From Pseudomonas putida (GTDB lineage Bacteria > Pseudomonadota > Gammaproteobacteria > Pseudomonadales > Pseudomonadaceae), in assembly GCF_002741075.1 (NCBI RefSeq), contig NZ_CP016634.1:4246001-4310000 (forward strand): a stretch of 64,000 nt of DNA, written 5' to 3'. Of this stretch, positions 35,974-44,624 are shown in pieces (the first letter of the stretch is position 1; each line of letters begins with the position of its first letter). Both the position numbers and the translations under genes were made by a program. The notes beneath the pieces are model-generated. The model did not search any database and was not told the origin of the DNA. It saw only the letters and a list, made by a program, of their open reading frames with translations.

Positions 35974-36765
35974 TCAGTAATAGGTGCGCGGCTGCTCCTC
36001 AGCCTTGTTCAACACCGTCCCGATCAGGTTGCTGGTCCCCAGGTGATAGAGGCTGTCCTCGATGTCCTTCTTGCTGTTCATGCCATTGGCCACCACCAGC
36101 AACACACAATCGAATTTCGGCAGCAGGGTGATGGCGTCATCGGAGCTCAGCAGCGGCGGCAGGTCGAAGATCGTGATGCGCGACTCGTAACGCTCACGCA
36201 ACTCGTAGATCAGGTCGCTCACCTGCGGCGAAGACAGCAACTCGGTGGACAGTGGAATGGGCTCGCGGGTCGGCAACACCACGAAACGTGGCAAGGTCGG
36301 GTTGACCATGGCATCGCACAGCTCGGCTTCGTTGACGAAGTAGTCGTTGAGCGCCTTTTCCATCGGCAGCCCAAGGCAGGCGCCGACGCGCGGCCTGCGC
36401 AGGTCGAAGTCCACCAACAACGCGGTCTTGGTGGTGTGGTGGGCGATACTCATCGCCAGGTTGATCGCCAGCACCGTCTTGCCTGCTTCGGGCGTCGGCG
36501 AGGTGATAGCCAGCGTGCGCCAGCCGTTCTCTTCCATGGCCTGCAGCACCTGGGTGCGCAGCAGGTCGAACGCCGAGCTGATCGCCGAGTTCTTCTTGTA
36601 GGCCACGATGCGGTGACGCTCCAGATGGTCCGGGCGCAAGGGCACGACCTTGGTGCGCACATAGTCGAACAGGCCTGGCACTTCCGGGTGCTTGACCGGC
36701 ACGATGGAGGAAGGCGCTGAGGCGCCTGACTTTTTCGTTTCGTCTATCGGCGTGATCTTGTTCAT
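35974..36765 (-). CDS. BY-kinase-type ATPase (CpsD/CapB-like) of the EPS export complex
   Basis: Cytoplasmic partner of the GumC-like co-polymerase. The 263-residue protein has a Walker A motif TSPTPEAGKT at about residues 89-97 and the Walker A' LVDFDLRRP near residue 128, the marks of bacterial tyrosine kinases of the Wzc/CpsD type. The usual C-terminal tyrosine cluster is reduced to the terminal TYY. AGGGATAG precedes the ATG. It lies 11 bases after the co-polymerase gene and so forms the split-type pair, as in CapA/CapB. Without a tyrosine cluster it may act as an ATPase switch more than an autokinase. Confidence 0.85.
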   Translation of the reverse strand: MNKITPIDETKKSGASAPSSIVPVKHPEVPGLFDYVRTKVVPLRPDHLERHRIVAYKKNSAISSAFDLLRTQVLQAMEENGWRTLAITSPTPEAGKTVLAINLAMSIAHHTTKTALLVDFDLRRPRVGACLGLPMEKALNDYFVNEAELCDAMVNPTLPRFVVLPTREPIPLSTELLSSPQVSDLIYELRERYESRITIFDLPPLLSSDDAITLLPKFDCVLLVVANGMNSKKDIEDSLYHLGTSNLIGTVLNKAEEQPRTYY

Positions 36766-36776
36766 CGCAGCTATCC

Positions 36777-38342
36777 CTATCCGAACCGACTCATGGCCTT
36801 CATCAGCAAGAGGTCAAACGGCATATAGAAGAAGTGCAGCAACACCCCCCCCAGCACCGCCAGCGCAAGGAACGCGATCACCAGCCACACGCGCCACCTG
36901 CGCCGCTGCGCAAGCTCGGCCTGGGTCGAGATATGCGGGATGCTGACCAGGACACGCTTGCCCACGATGCTTTCCAGAGCCCCCACACCCCGCACCCGCT
37001 GGTTGAGCATCTCCAGCACCATCACCAGTGCGCCACCGCCAGCCGGGGCCAGGACGAATCCCAACGCGACGATCTTCTTGCGGTTAGGCTTCACCGGTTT
37101 TTCCGGCATCATCGGCGGCTCCAGGAGCACGAAGCGCTCGGCTTTGTTCTCCTGCTCCAGGCTTTCGGAAATCTTCGCCGCCATTTGCTTGGCGCGGATC
37201 TCTTCGTACTTCTTGCGGGCGTTGTCGTGGTCGCGCATCAGGTTGACCAGGCCACGCTCGACCTGTGGCGCCTCGAGGATCTCAGCCTCGTAGGCGTTGA
37301 TCTTCTGCGACATGTCGCGCTTCTGCTGGGCCAGTGAGGCGATGCGCTCCTGCGCCGCGGCCATGCGAGTGCGTACCTTGGCCACGTCGAGGTTACCCTC
37401 GACGCCAATGCCACTCGCGCCACCGCCTGCTTTCAAGGCGTCTATCTTGCGCTTGACTGCACGTACGTCAGGGTGCGCTTCCTTGTAGCGGGACAGCAAC
37501 TGCGTGTACTCGGCCTGCAGGCTGGCCAGATCCTGCGGCGGCTCAGCCGCACGAGGCCTGCCGCCATCGAGGGTGCTAGGTACGCCGGCCTTGGCCCCGG
37601 CCAATTCCAGATCCAGGTAGCGCAACTCCTCCTGTGCCGCCTTGTAGTCGCGATCGATTTCCCTGAACTCCATCTCCGAGCGCGACAGCATGTTCATGCG
37701 CAGGGTCTGGTGTTCCGGCAAGGCGTTGGCGTGAGCTTGCTTAAAGTCGGCCAACTGATTCTCCAGGCTCTGAAGCTCGGCGCCCAGTTTGTCCGCTTCC
37801 TGGCTGAGGAACTCGGTGGTCTCGCTGGCGCGTTCGGTGCGCTGCTTGATGTTCTCGTTGAGGAACAGGGTCACCAACTCGTTGGCGACCTCCCTGGCCA
37901 CCTCGGGTTGCTTGTGCTCGAAGGACACATTGAAGGCGACCGTGGCCTCGCCACGTCCTTTGATGAACGTGCTGAGGGTCTCGACCACGATTGCGGTGCG
38001 CATCAGCTCAACCTTGTCGGCGTCACTGAGCTGACGGGCCTTGCTGGAGAACAGCCCGTACTTCTCGATGATCCGCAGCAGGTTTTCACGGGTCATCACC
38101 CGCTGGCGGATCACCTCGATGCGCTCGTCGGCGAAGCTGTTGTTGTTATTGGCGACCAGATCCGGAGATATCTGCTGGGACTCCACCAGGATGGTCCCGG
38201 TCGACTGGTAGACCGGCGGCACCGCCACGGCGACCGCCACGGTCGCCGCGAGGATCACCACGATGACGATCCCCAGCACCAGTGCCCGATCCTTGATGAT
38301 GGAGATGTAGTCCCTGATCGACAGCTCGTATTCAGATTTCAT
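36777..38342 (-). CDS. GumC/Wzz-type polysaccharide co-polymerase
   Basis: Inner-membrane protein that sets chain length and links polymerase to exporter. The ATG at 38342 gives 521 residues: a short cytoplasmic N-terminus (MKSEYELSIRDYISIIKDRA), a membrane helix at about 21-42, a Wzz domain, long charged coiled coils from about residue 170 to 400, the proline-rich EPPMMPEKPVKPNRKK, then two C-terminal helices. No kinase domain is attached; that is encoded by the next gene. A GTG three codons upstream is less likely. It sits 21 bases after the outer-membrane barrel gene. Confidence 0.88.
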   Translation of the reverse strand: MKSEYELSIRDYISIIKDRALVLGIVIVVILAATVAVAVAVPPVYQSTGTILVESQQISPDLVANNNNSFADERIEVIRQRVMTRENLLRIIEKYGLFSSKARQLSDADKVELMRTAIVVETLSTFIKGRGEATVAFNVSFEHKQPEVAREVANELVTLFLNENIKQRTERASETTEFLSQEADKLGAELQSLENQLADFKQAHANALPEHQTLRMNMLSRSEMEFREIDRDYKAAQEELRYLDLELAGAKAGVPSTLDGGRPRAAEPPQDLASLQAEYTQLLSRYKEAHPDVRAVKRKIDALKAGGGASGIGVEGNLDVAKVRTRMAAAQERIASLAQQKRDMSQKINAYEAEILEAPQVERGLVNLMRDHDNARKKYEEIRAKQMAAKISESLEQENKAERFVLLEPPMMPEKPVKPNRKKIVALGFVLAPAGGGALVMVLEMLNQRVRGVGALESIVGKRVLVSIPHISTQAELAQRRRWRVWLVIAFLALAVLGGVLLHFFYMPFDLLLMKAMSRFG

Positions 38343-38363
38343 AGTCACCACACCGCTGAAATA

Positions 38364-39479
38364 TCAGTAGTCGGGAAATCTATAGGTCAAGCTCAATCCG
38401 ATAATCGTGCCGGTGGCATCTGGCAGGTTGTCTTGCTGGCGTTCTCTGTACACCAAGGATAGGCGCGCCACCCAAAATGGCGAGAGTTCGCGACTGGCCC
38501 AAGCGCCGGCCGACCACAGCTTGTTGGGCGTCTGCCCTTTGCTGTCCTGCCAGCTGGCATCGAACCCGATCCGATCGGTATCGGCGACCAGGTAACTCCA
38601 GGAGCCACGCAGGGTATCGATTTCGGAGAATCCACCCTGACCGCTGGCCACCGAACTGCGGTCGGCCGCGATGTTGGCGTCCATCCGTTCGCCCCGATAG
38701 CGCAACGACACGCCCCCCTGCCCCTTGCGTCCACCGCCGTCGCCGGAAACTTCGTTGACACCGACGTTCACGCTTCCTTCCAGGCGCTCGGTGAACTGGT
38801 GCGTCAGGCCGATCACCGGCGTGTAGCTGTTCGACGCGATCGCCGCGTTGCGATCATCCGGCTCGTAGCGCCGGTAGATGAACCGGGTGAACAGGTCGGT
38901 GCGCTCAGTCCAGGCATAGGTGTAGCTCAGCCGGTTGGCGTACTCCTTGTAGCCGATCAGCGTTGACACGTCGTAGCTGGCGTCGTCGTACGAGGTCTCG
39001 TTTTCCAGAAGGCCCCGCTCGCTGAGCTGCCGGCTCCAGTTGCCGGTCAGGGTGTAGAGTTTCTGCGTGCCGTCCGTGGTGATCACACCGGTTTCCAGTA
39101 TCGCACTGGACAGCGTCGAACTCTCGACGTAGGTCCCTACCAGGCCATACCGGCCCTTGTCGTAATCCCGTTGCCACCCCAGCCGCACGCGTGGATCCTC
39201 GCGGTCGCCGAGGATGTTGCGATCGGATGAGCGCAACACATGGGCGCCGAGACCGAAGTCGAACTGGTCGCGATCGAACGTGCCCAACAGGCCGACTTCC
39301 GGATCGAGGTAAGTGCTGGTCACCGCCTTCTCCTGGGAGGTCAGCAGCAACGGGTTGCTGTCATGTTCGACGGTCATGGGTACGGCGACCGACGTGTGCC
39401 AGATAGCTGCCTGGACCAAGGCCGGGCACGGAAGAATCAGGATCGCCGCGGCGACCCGGGAAGTTTTCAATACAGACAC
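38364..39479 (-). CDS. Outer-membrane beta-barrel protein of the EPS operon
   Basis: The 371-residue protein has a signal peptide (MSVLKTSRVAAAILILPCPALVQA) and then many alternating amphipathic strands with aromatic girdle residues (for example YANRLSYTYAW, GGVSLRYRGERMDANI), ending TYRFPDY, as in barrels of the BBP2/porin type seen in EPS loci. It starts at a GTG (39479) with no clear ribosome binding site, so it may depend on coupling to the export gene ending at 39498. It probably provides or assists the outer-membrane exit of the polymer. Confidence 0.75.
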   Translation of the reverse strand: MSVLKTSRVAAAILILPCPALVQAAIWHTSVAVPMTVEHDSNPLLLTSQEKAVTSTYLDPEVGLLGTFDRDQFDFGLGAHVLRSSDRNILGDREDPRVRLGWQRDYDKGRYGLVGTYVESSTLSSAILETGVITTDGTQKLYTLTGNWSRQLSERGLLENETSYDDASYDVSTLIGYKEYANRLSYTYAWTERTDLFTRFIYRRYEPDDRNAAIASNSYTPVIGLTHQFTERLEGSVNVGVNEVSGDGGGRKGQGGVSLRYRGERMDANIAADRSSVASGQGGFSEIDTLRGSWSYLVADTDRIGFDASWQDSKGQTPNKLWSAGAWASRELSPFWVARLSLVYRERQQDNLPDATGTIIGLSLTYRFPDY

Positions 39480-39497
39480 GATAGGCTCAGAACAGGA

Positions 39498-40055
39498 TCA
39501 AGGTACGACCAGCGTATCGCCGGCCTGCAGTTGGAAATTGGTGGTCATGTCACGTCCGGAAATCAGGTCCCGGTAGCGCACGGGCAGCACTTGCTGGCTC
39601 TCGCCCTTGCGCCGAATCACTTTGATGGAGCCTTCATCAGCGAATTTGTCCAGGCCACCGGACATGCTCAGGGCCTGCAACACCGCCATGGGGCCTTCCA
39701 TCAGCACCGGGCCGGGCTTGAGCACCTTGCCCTGCACATAGACGAGGTTGCCGGCGATGCTGGTGACGACCACGCTGACGTTCGGCTCGGGCAGGAACTG
39801 CTCAAGTTTCTTGGCGATCTTCTGGGAGACCGTGCTGGCATCGAGGCCCGCTACGTCGACTCGCCCGGCCAGGGGGAAGGTAATGCTGCCATCGGGAAGC
39901 ACCTTCACCTCCTGGCGAAGGTTTTCCTCCTGCCAGACAGAGACCAGGATCACATCGCCCGGACTCAGCAGGTAGGCCGCATTCGGCTCAGTGGCGTTGG
40001 CCGCCGAAGGCAGGAGCATCAATGCGCAGAGTGTGGAGATCAGGAAACGGAACAT
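39498..40055 (-). CDS. Wza/GumB-like polysaccharide export protein
   Basis: Periplasmic or outer-membrane export protein. The ATG at 40055 follows GGAGGG and gives 185 residues: a Sec signal peptide (MFRFLISTLCALMLLPSAANA), a Poly_export domain (YLLSPGDVILVSVWQEENL, VLPDGSITFPLAG) and one SLBB domain (VYVQGKVLKPGPVLMEGPM). It is short, of the GumB type, and has no lipobox cysteine, so it would need the neighbouring barrel for outer-membrane passage. It is the first large gene of the leftward chain-length/export unit. Confidence 0.9.
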   Translation of the reverse strand: MFRFLISTLCALMLLPSAANATEPNAAYLLSPGDVILVSVWQEENLRQEVKVLPDGSITFPLAGRVDVAGLDASTVSQKIAKKLEQFLPEPNVSVVVTSIAGNLVYVQGKVLKPGPVLMEGPMAVLQALSMSGGLDKFADEGSIKVIRRKGESQQVLPVRYRDLISGRDMTTNFQLQAGDTLVVP

Positions 40056-40419
40056 CGGGATCCCTCCGGTCAAGTAGCCATGCCCAGCGCTACACAAAAG
40101 AACGGGGCGAAAACGCTCGCCTTTGCCGTAAAACAAGTACCGACCGCAATCGCCTCGACCGTCCTGGAGGATGTTTCCGCGATGAGACACATCGACGAAG
40201 CTCCCTGCTCCGACGCGCCCGCTGGGGGCGCCGACAAATGGAATATAGCAACGGCTTGGGATTCCACAAGCCATTGCTCAGCCCTGATAAAAACGCGGGG
40301 TCTTCCAGAACTTTCACATCTTTTTCACTTATTGGCGCAGGGCAATACACCGCACGCCAACTTTAAATCGTACGCATTAAAACAAAAGTGCTAGTGCCGG
40401 GGAAGGCGAATAACTTTCA
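40056..40419. promoter_or_regulatory. Long leader of the export operon with a hairpin
   Basis: A 364-base gap between the small secreted protein gene and the export gene, both leftward. An 11-of-12 bp hairpin (40247-40258 with 40267-40278, loop of 8) lies about 190 bases before the export start. No gene is convincing. If both genes are on one transcript this is an untranslated spacer; otherwise it holds a promoter. Confidence 0.45.
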
Positions 40420-40596
40420 CTATATTTTCGATCGGTTGGCGAGTGCGATAAACCCAATCACCGCAAAGAAAAACAGCCATCCCGCCGTCGCGGCAGGTAC
40501 TACACTCGCCTTGCTGATATAGGAGTCCGCAGCACCGGCCGCGCCACTCATCAGCACCAACAAGAAAATCGACTTGATGATCAGTGTCGAGCGCAT
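40420..40596 (-). CDS. Small secreted protein with a PEP-CTERM-like C-terminal tail
   Basis: A 58-residue protein starting at an ATG (40596) with an excellent AGGGAGGGG ribosome binding site. It has an N-terminal signal peptide (MRSTLIIKSIFLLVLMSGAAGA), about nine mature residues (ADSYISKAS), then VVPAATAGWLFFFAVIGFIA and a short basic end ALANRSKI. The VP-x-A-x-x-WLF pattern, membrane helix and basic tail resemble the VPLPA/PEP-CTERM sorting signals recognised by exosortases in EPS-producing bacteria. No exosortase gene is seen in this window. It may instead be a small structural or anchoring protein. Codon phase and ribosome binding site support a real gene; the function is inferred. Confidence 0.7.
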   Translation of the reverse strand: MRSTLIIKSIFLLVLMSGAAGAADSYISKASVVPAATAGWLFFFAVIGFIALANRSKI

Positions 40597-40662
40597 GATC
40601 CCCTCCCTGAAAGAGGATTGGAACTGTTTAATGGGGAAACAGCTTTCTTTTTATATGGGTTG

Positions 40663-40690
40663 AGTATGGGGCACCATGACACTACGTCAA
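40663..40690 (-). promoter_or_regulatory. Candidate sigma-70 promoter for the small secreted protein
   Basis: On the minus strand TTGACG (40690-40685) and CATACT (40668-40663) are separated by 16 bases. The predicted transcript would have a leader of about 60 bases before the ATG at 40596. The rest of 40597-40939 shows only a REP-like remnant (CTGTGGGAGCCGGCGAA, from 40810) and the upstream region of the rightward gene at 40940. Confidence 0.4.
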
Positions 40691-40939
40691 TAGACCGCCA
40701 CCATGATAAATCTCAATGGGGCCCGCCCTGCCTCGTCAAAATCTCGACAGCCATTCTGTGGCTGAAAAACACGCACTGTTTCAGCAACGTTGCAGAGCCC
40801 CTGCTGACCCTGTGGGAGCCGGCGAAATGACTTGGTTCACAAATTCCTGAACTGATTATTTATCTCCAGCGATTTTCCCCCCCGCCAAGGCTCACCAGAA
40901 TCGCTTCACCACAATCACAATAACCGTGAGGCCACTCCC

Positions 40940-41329
40940 GTGGACCAAACCCTCCAGGTGCGCCAGGCCGCCGCCGAACTCGTCGCCGCCTTCGCCAGTA
41001 ACGATACCGCCCGCTATTTCGCCTGTTTCAGCGAAGACGCCACCTTCCTCTTCCATACCCTGGCGCAACCGCTGCTGTCACGCCGCGCGTATGAGCAACT
41101 GTGGGCGCAGTGGCAGGCCGAAGGCTTCGCCGTGCTGGCGTGTCAGTCCAGCAACCAGCACGTGAGCCTGCAGGGTGACGTGGCGATCTTCATGCACGAT
41201 GTCGCCACCCGAATCCGCATCGCAGGCCAGGAGCACGCGCTGGCCGAGCGCGAGACCATCGTCTTGCGCCGCCACGACGAAGGCTGGCTGGCCTGCCACG
41301 AGCACCTGTCGGTCGTCTCCGACACCTGA
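40940..41329 (+). CDS. NTF2-like/SnoaL-fold protein
   Basis: The 129-residue protein starts at a GTG (40940) with GAGG upstream and has the small cone fold of the NTF2/SnoaL/DUF4440 group (AAAELVAAFASNDTARYFACFSEDATFLFH at the N-terminus). Such proteins serve as hydrolases, isomerases or small-molecule binders; the reaction cannot be named. It is 89 bases upstream of an NCS1 permease and an aldehyde dehydrogenase in the same direction, which suggests a shared catabolic task. Confidence 0.75.
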   Translation: MDQTLQVRQAAAELVAAFASNDTARYFACFSEDATFLFHTLAQPLLSRRAYEQLWAQWQAEGFAVLACQSSNQHVSLQGDVAIFMHDVATRIRIAGQEHALAERETIVLRRHDEGWLACHEHLSVVSDT

Positions 41330-41418
41330 CGTTTTGCGCGGCCTTGCCGCACTGCCAACGCAACCACAATAGGGTCGCGCCCCGCGCCGACCTACAACAT
41401 ACGCGCTGGAGCCTTGCC

Positions 41419-42918
41419 ATGAGTCAATCGACCGGTATCGAGACCAACGGCGTCGAGCAGATCCCCGACGATCAACGCGACGCCTCCCCGCTGGACCTGT
41501 TCCGCCTGATCTTCGGCGGCGCCAACACCTTCGCCACCGCCGTACTGGGCAGCTTCCCGGTACTGTTCGGCCTGTCGTTCCAGGCCGGCGTCTGGGCGAT
41601 CCTGCTCGGCGTCGGGGTCGGCGCCCTGATCCTGGCGCCCATGGGCCTGTTCGGCGCGCTCAACGGCACCAACAATGCAGTGTCGTCGGGTGCGCACTTC
41701 GGTGTGCATGGGCGCATCGTCGGTTCGTTCCTGTCGCTGCTCACCGCCGTGGCGTTCTTCTCGCTGTCGGTGTGGAGTTCGGGCGACGCCCTGGTCGGCG
41801 GCGCCAAGCGCCTGGCCGGGCTGCCGGAAACCGACCTGACTTTGGGCCTGGCCTACGGCCTGTTCGCGGTGCTGGTGCTGGTGGTGTGCATCTTTGGCTT
41901 TCGCTTCATGCTGTGGGTCAACAAGATCGCGGTGTGGGCGTCGAGCCTGCTGTTCCTGCTGGGCATCGTGGCCTTCGCCGGCCCCTTCGACATGAACTTC
42001 GCCGGCAGCGTCAACCTCGGCCAGCCAGGCTTCTGGGCGGCATTCGTGGGCGCAGCGATCCTGGCCATGAGCAACCCGGTGTCGTTCGGTGCCTTCCTGG
42101 GTGACTGGTCGCGCTACATCCCGCGCCAGACGCCCAAGGCGCACATCATGCTGTCGGTGATCGCCGCCCAGGTGGCGACGCTGATTCCGTTCCTGTTCGG
42201 CCTGTGCACCGCGACCTTGGTCGCCACCCAGGCGCCGGACTACATCGCGGCCAACAACTATGTCGGCGGCCTGCTGGCGATCTCGCCGGGCTGGTTCTTC
42301 CTGCCAGTGTGTTTGATCGCAGTGATCGGCGGTATGTCCACCGGCACGACAGCGCTGTACGGCACGGGGCTGGACATGTCCAGCGTGTTCCCGCGTCTGC
42401 TCAGCCGCGCTGGCGCCACGCTGCTGATCGGTGTCGCCGCCATTGCCTTCATCTTCATTGGCCGCTTCACCTTCAACCTGGTGCAGAGCGTGTCGACCTT
42501 CGCCGTGCTGATCATCACCTGCACCAGCCCGTGGATGGTGATCATGATCCTCGGTCTGATCACTCGCCGCGGCTTCTACCACGCCGATGACCTGCAAGTG
42601 TTCACCCGCGGCCAGCGCGGCGGCCACTACTGGTTCCTGCACGGCTGGAACTGGCGCGGCATGGGCGCCTGGATCCCCAGCGCGGCGGTGGGCCTGTGCT
42701 TCGTCAACCTGCCGGGGCAGTTCGTCGGCCCCCTGGGCGAGTTGGCCGGCGGCATCGACCTGAGCTTGCCGGTCACCTTGGGCCTGGCGGGCGTGCTGTA
42801 CCTCATTCTGCTCAATCTGTTCCCTGAACCTGCTGGCGTCTATGGCCCGAACGGCCCGCGCTGGGTGCGCTGCAAAAACGCACCGCGCACGCCTGTGATC
42901 ACCGCCGAAATCGCCTGA
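41419..42918 (+). CDS. NCS1-family cytosine/purine/vitamin permease
   Basis: Inner-membrane symporter with about 12 hydrophobic segments over 499 residues. The ATG at 41419 follows GGAG. The NCS1 pattern is visible: SPLDLFRLIFGGANTFATAVLG at the start, LNGTNNAVSSGAHFGVHG near residue 75, and GAFLGDWSRYIP near residue 228. The substrate is unknown; with the aldehyde dehydrogenase 13 bases downstream, a nitrogenous compound broken down through an aldehyde is likely. Confidence 0.85.
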   Translation: MSQSTGIETNGVEQIPDDQRDASPLDLFRLIFGGANTFATAVLGSFPVLFGLSFQAGVWAILLGVGVGALILAPMGLFGALNGTNNAVSSGAHFGVHGRIVGSFLSLLTAVAFFSLSVWSSGDALVGGAKRLAGLPETDLTLGLAYGLFAVLVLVVCIFGFRFMLWVNKIAVWASSLLFLLGIVAFAGPFDMNFAGSVNLGQPGFWAAFVGAAILAMSNPVSFGAFLGDWSRYIPRQTPKAHIMLSVIAAQVATLIPFLFGLCTATLVATQAPDYIAANNYVGGLLAISPGWFFLPVCLIAVIGGMSTGTTALYGTGLDMSSVFPRLLSRAGATLLIGVAAIAFIFIGRFTFNLVQSVSTFAVLIITCTSPWMVIMILGLITRRGFYHADDLQVFTRGQRGGHYWFLHGWNWRGMGAWIPSAAVGLCFVNLPGQFVGPLGELAGGIDLSLPVTLGLAGVLYLILLNLFPEPAGVYGPNGPRWVRCKNAPRTPVITAEIA

Positions 42919-42931
42919 CTGGAATCCGATC

Positions 42932-44362
42932 ATGACCACACCTCACTACATCGACGGCCGCTGGGTCGAAGGCCAAGGCAACGACTGCATCACCGTGAAC
43001 GACCCGTCGCTCGGCCAGCCGTTCGCCGAATTGATGTCGGCCAGCGCGGCTCAGGTCGACCAGGCCGTGGCCGCCGCCCGCCGCGCCCTGCCCGCCTGGA
43101 AGACCACTTCCCCGACACAACGCGCCACCTTGCTGCGCGGCTTCGCCGAGCAGCTCGGTCAGCGCCGTGAAGCGCTGATCACCCTGCAGATGCGCAACAA
43201 CGGCAAGCCGCGCCACGAAGCCGAGATCGACCTGGACGACGCTATCGCCACCTTCGGCTACTACGCAGACCTTGCCGAGCAACTGCCTGAAAAGAACCGC
43301 GACGTTCCCCTGGCCGCCCCAGGCTTCACCGCCCGCACCCGCCTGGAGCCGGTCGGCGTGGTCGGCCTGATCGTGCCGTGGAACTTCCCCCTGGTGACCA
43401 GCGCCTGGAAGCTCGCCCCGGCCCTGGCCGCAGGCTGCACCGTGGTGCTCAAGCCCTCGGAGGTCACACCGCTGATCGAACAGGCCTATGGCCAGATCGC
43501 CGACGCCCTGAACCTGCCTGCCGGCGTACTGAACATCGTCAACGGCAAGGCCGAGACCGGCGCAGCCCTGAGCGGCCACAACGGCCTGGACAAGCTGTCG
43601 TTCACCGGCAGCAATGGCGTCGGCAGCCAAGTGATGCGCGCCGCCGCGGCCCAATGCCGGCCGGTGACCCTGGAGCTGGGGGGCAAGTCGGCGATCGTGG
43701 TGTTCGACGATTGCGATGTGGACCAGGCGGTGGAGTGGATCGTCGCTGGCATCACCTGGAATGCCGGCCAAATGTGCTCGGCCACCTCTCGCCTGCTGGT
43801 GCAGGACGGCATTGCCGATGCCCTGTTGCCACACCTGCAGGCCGCCCTGGAACAGATGCAGGTGGGCAATCCGCTGACCGAAGAAGTGGCGATGGGCCCG
43901 CTGACCAGCCAGGCGCAATGGCTCAAGGTCGCAGGCTACTTCGCCACGGCGCGCGAAGAAGGCCTGCGCTGCCTGACCGGCGGCCAGGTGTTGGACCGTG
44001 ATGGCTGGTTCGTCAGCCCCACCCTGTATGCGGACGTCCCCGAAACAAGCCGCCTGTGGAGCGAGGAAATCTTCGGCCCGGTGCTCTGTGCCCGTCGCTT
44101 CACTACGGAAGACCAGGCCATCGCCCAGGCCAACGACAGCCGCTTCGGGCTGGTCGCCACGGTCTGCAGCGCCGACCTCGAACGCGCCGAGCGCGTGGCC
44201 GATGCGCTGGAGGTCGGGCATGTGTGGATCAACTCAGTCCAGGCGGTGTTCGTCGAGACGTCCTGGGGCGGCACCAAGGGCAGCGGCATCGGCCGTGAAC
44301 TGGGGCCGTGGGGCTTGTCGGCCTATCAGTCGGTCAAGCATGTGACGCGCTGCCTGGGTTGA
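42932..44362 (+). CDS. NAD(P)+-dependent aldehyde dehydrogenase (betaine-aldehyde dehydrogenase-like)
   Basis: Oxidises an aldehyde to a carboxylic acid. The 476-residue protein shows PWNFPLVTSAWKLAPALAAG near residue 150, the cofactor site FTGSNGVGSQV, the catalytic glutamate in LELGGKSA near residue 250, and the nucleophilic cysteine in NAGQMCSATSR near residue 285. EIFGPVL and a C-terminal GIGRELGPWGL follow, which are typical of the betaine/aminoaldehyde dehydrogenase branch. It forms an operon with the NCS1 permease. The exact substrate is not determined by sequence. Confidence 0.88.
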   Translation: MTTPHYIDGRWVEGQGNDCITVNDPSLGQPFAELMSASAAQVDQAVAAARRALPAWKTTSPTQRATLLRGFAEQLGQRREALITLQMRNNGKPRHEAEIDLDDAIATFGYYADLAEQLPEKNRDVPLAAPGFTARTRLEPVGVVGLIVPWNFPLVTSAWKLAPALAAGCTVVLKPSEVTPLIEQAYGQIADALNLPAGVLNIVNGKAETGAALSGHNGLDKLSFTGSNGVGSQVMRAAAAQCRPVTLELGGKSAIVVFDDCDVDQAVEWIVAGITWNAGQMCSATSRLLVQDGIADALLPHLQAALEQMQVGNPLTEEVAMGPLTSQAQWLKVAGYFATAREEGLRCLTGGQVLDRDGWFVSPTLYADVPETSRLWSEEIFGPVLCARRFTTEDQAIAQANDSRFGLVATVCSADLERAERVADALEVGHVWINSVQAVFVETSWGGTKGSGIGRELGPWGLSAYQSVKHVTRCLG

Positions 44363-44375
44363 TAGCCGGACACGA

Positions 44376-44410
44376 AAAGCCCCTTGCTGACGGCTGTCAC
44401 AAGGGGCTTT
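44376..44410 (+). terminator. Intrinsic terminator after the aldehyde dehydrogenase gene
   Basis: AAAGCCCCTTG (44376-44386) pairs perfectly with CAAGGGGCTTT (44400-44410) around a 13-base loop. The T run is only three bases, so it may be partial. Confidence 0.8.
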
Positions 44411-44624
44411 CACAAACACCGGATTGGCTATCGAAGCGCCAGCTTCATCGTCTTGGATGACAGACGAGGAAAGTGTCTGAACCTCGCATACTTTGCGTGA
44501 GCGGGTGGACAACCAGCGCAACGCAACCCACCCGCATATTTCTGTGCCCCTGGTGACTTTTACCTACAACGGAAAAGTCCCACTCCTGGTAGCCCAACAA
44601 TCACAACACCAGGCCAGACCTCCC

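Noticed and set aside
40022-40366. Rightward and leftward frames in the export-operon leader
   Set aside because: Low-complexity Arg/Ser content, no start signals and no signal peptide, unlike the small gene at 40420-40596.
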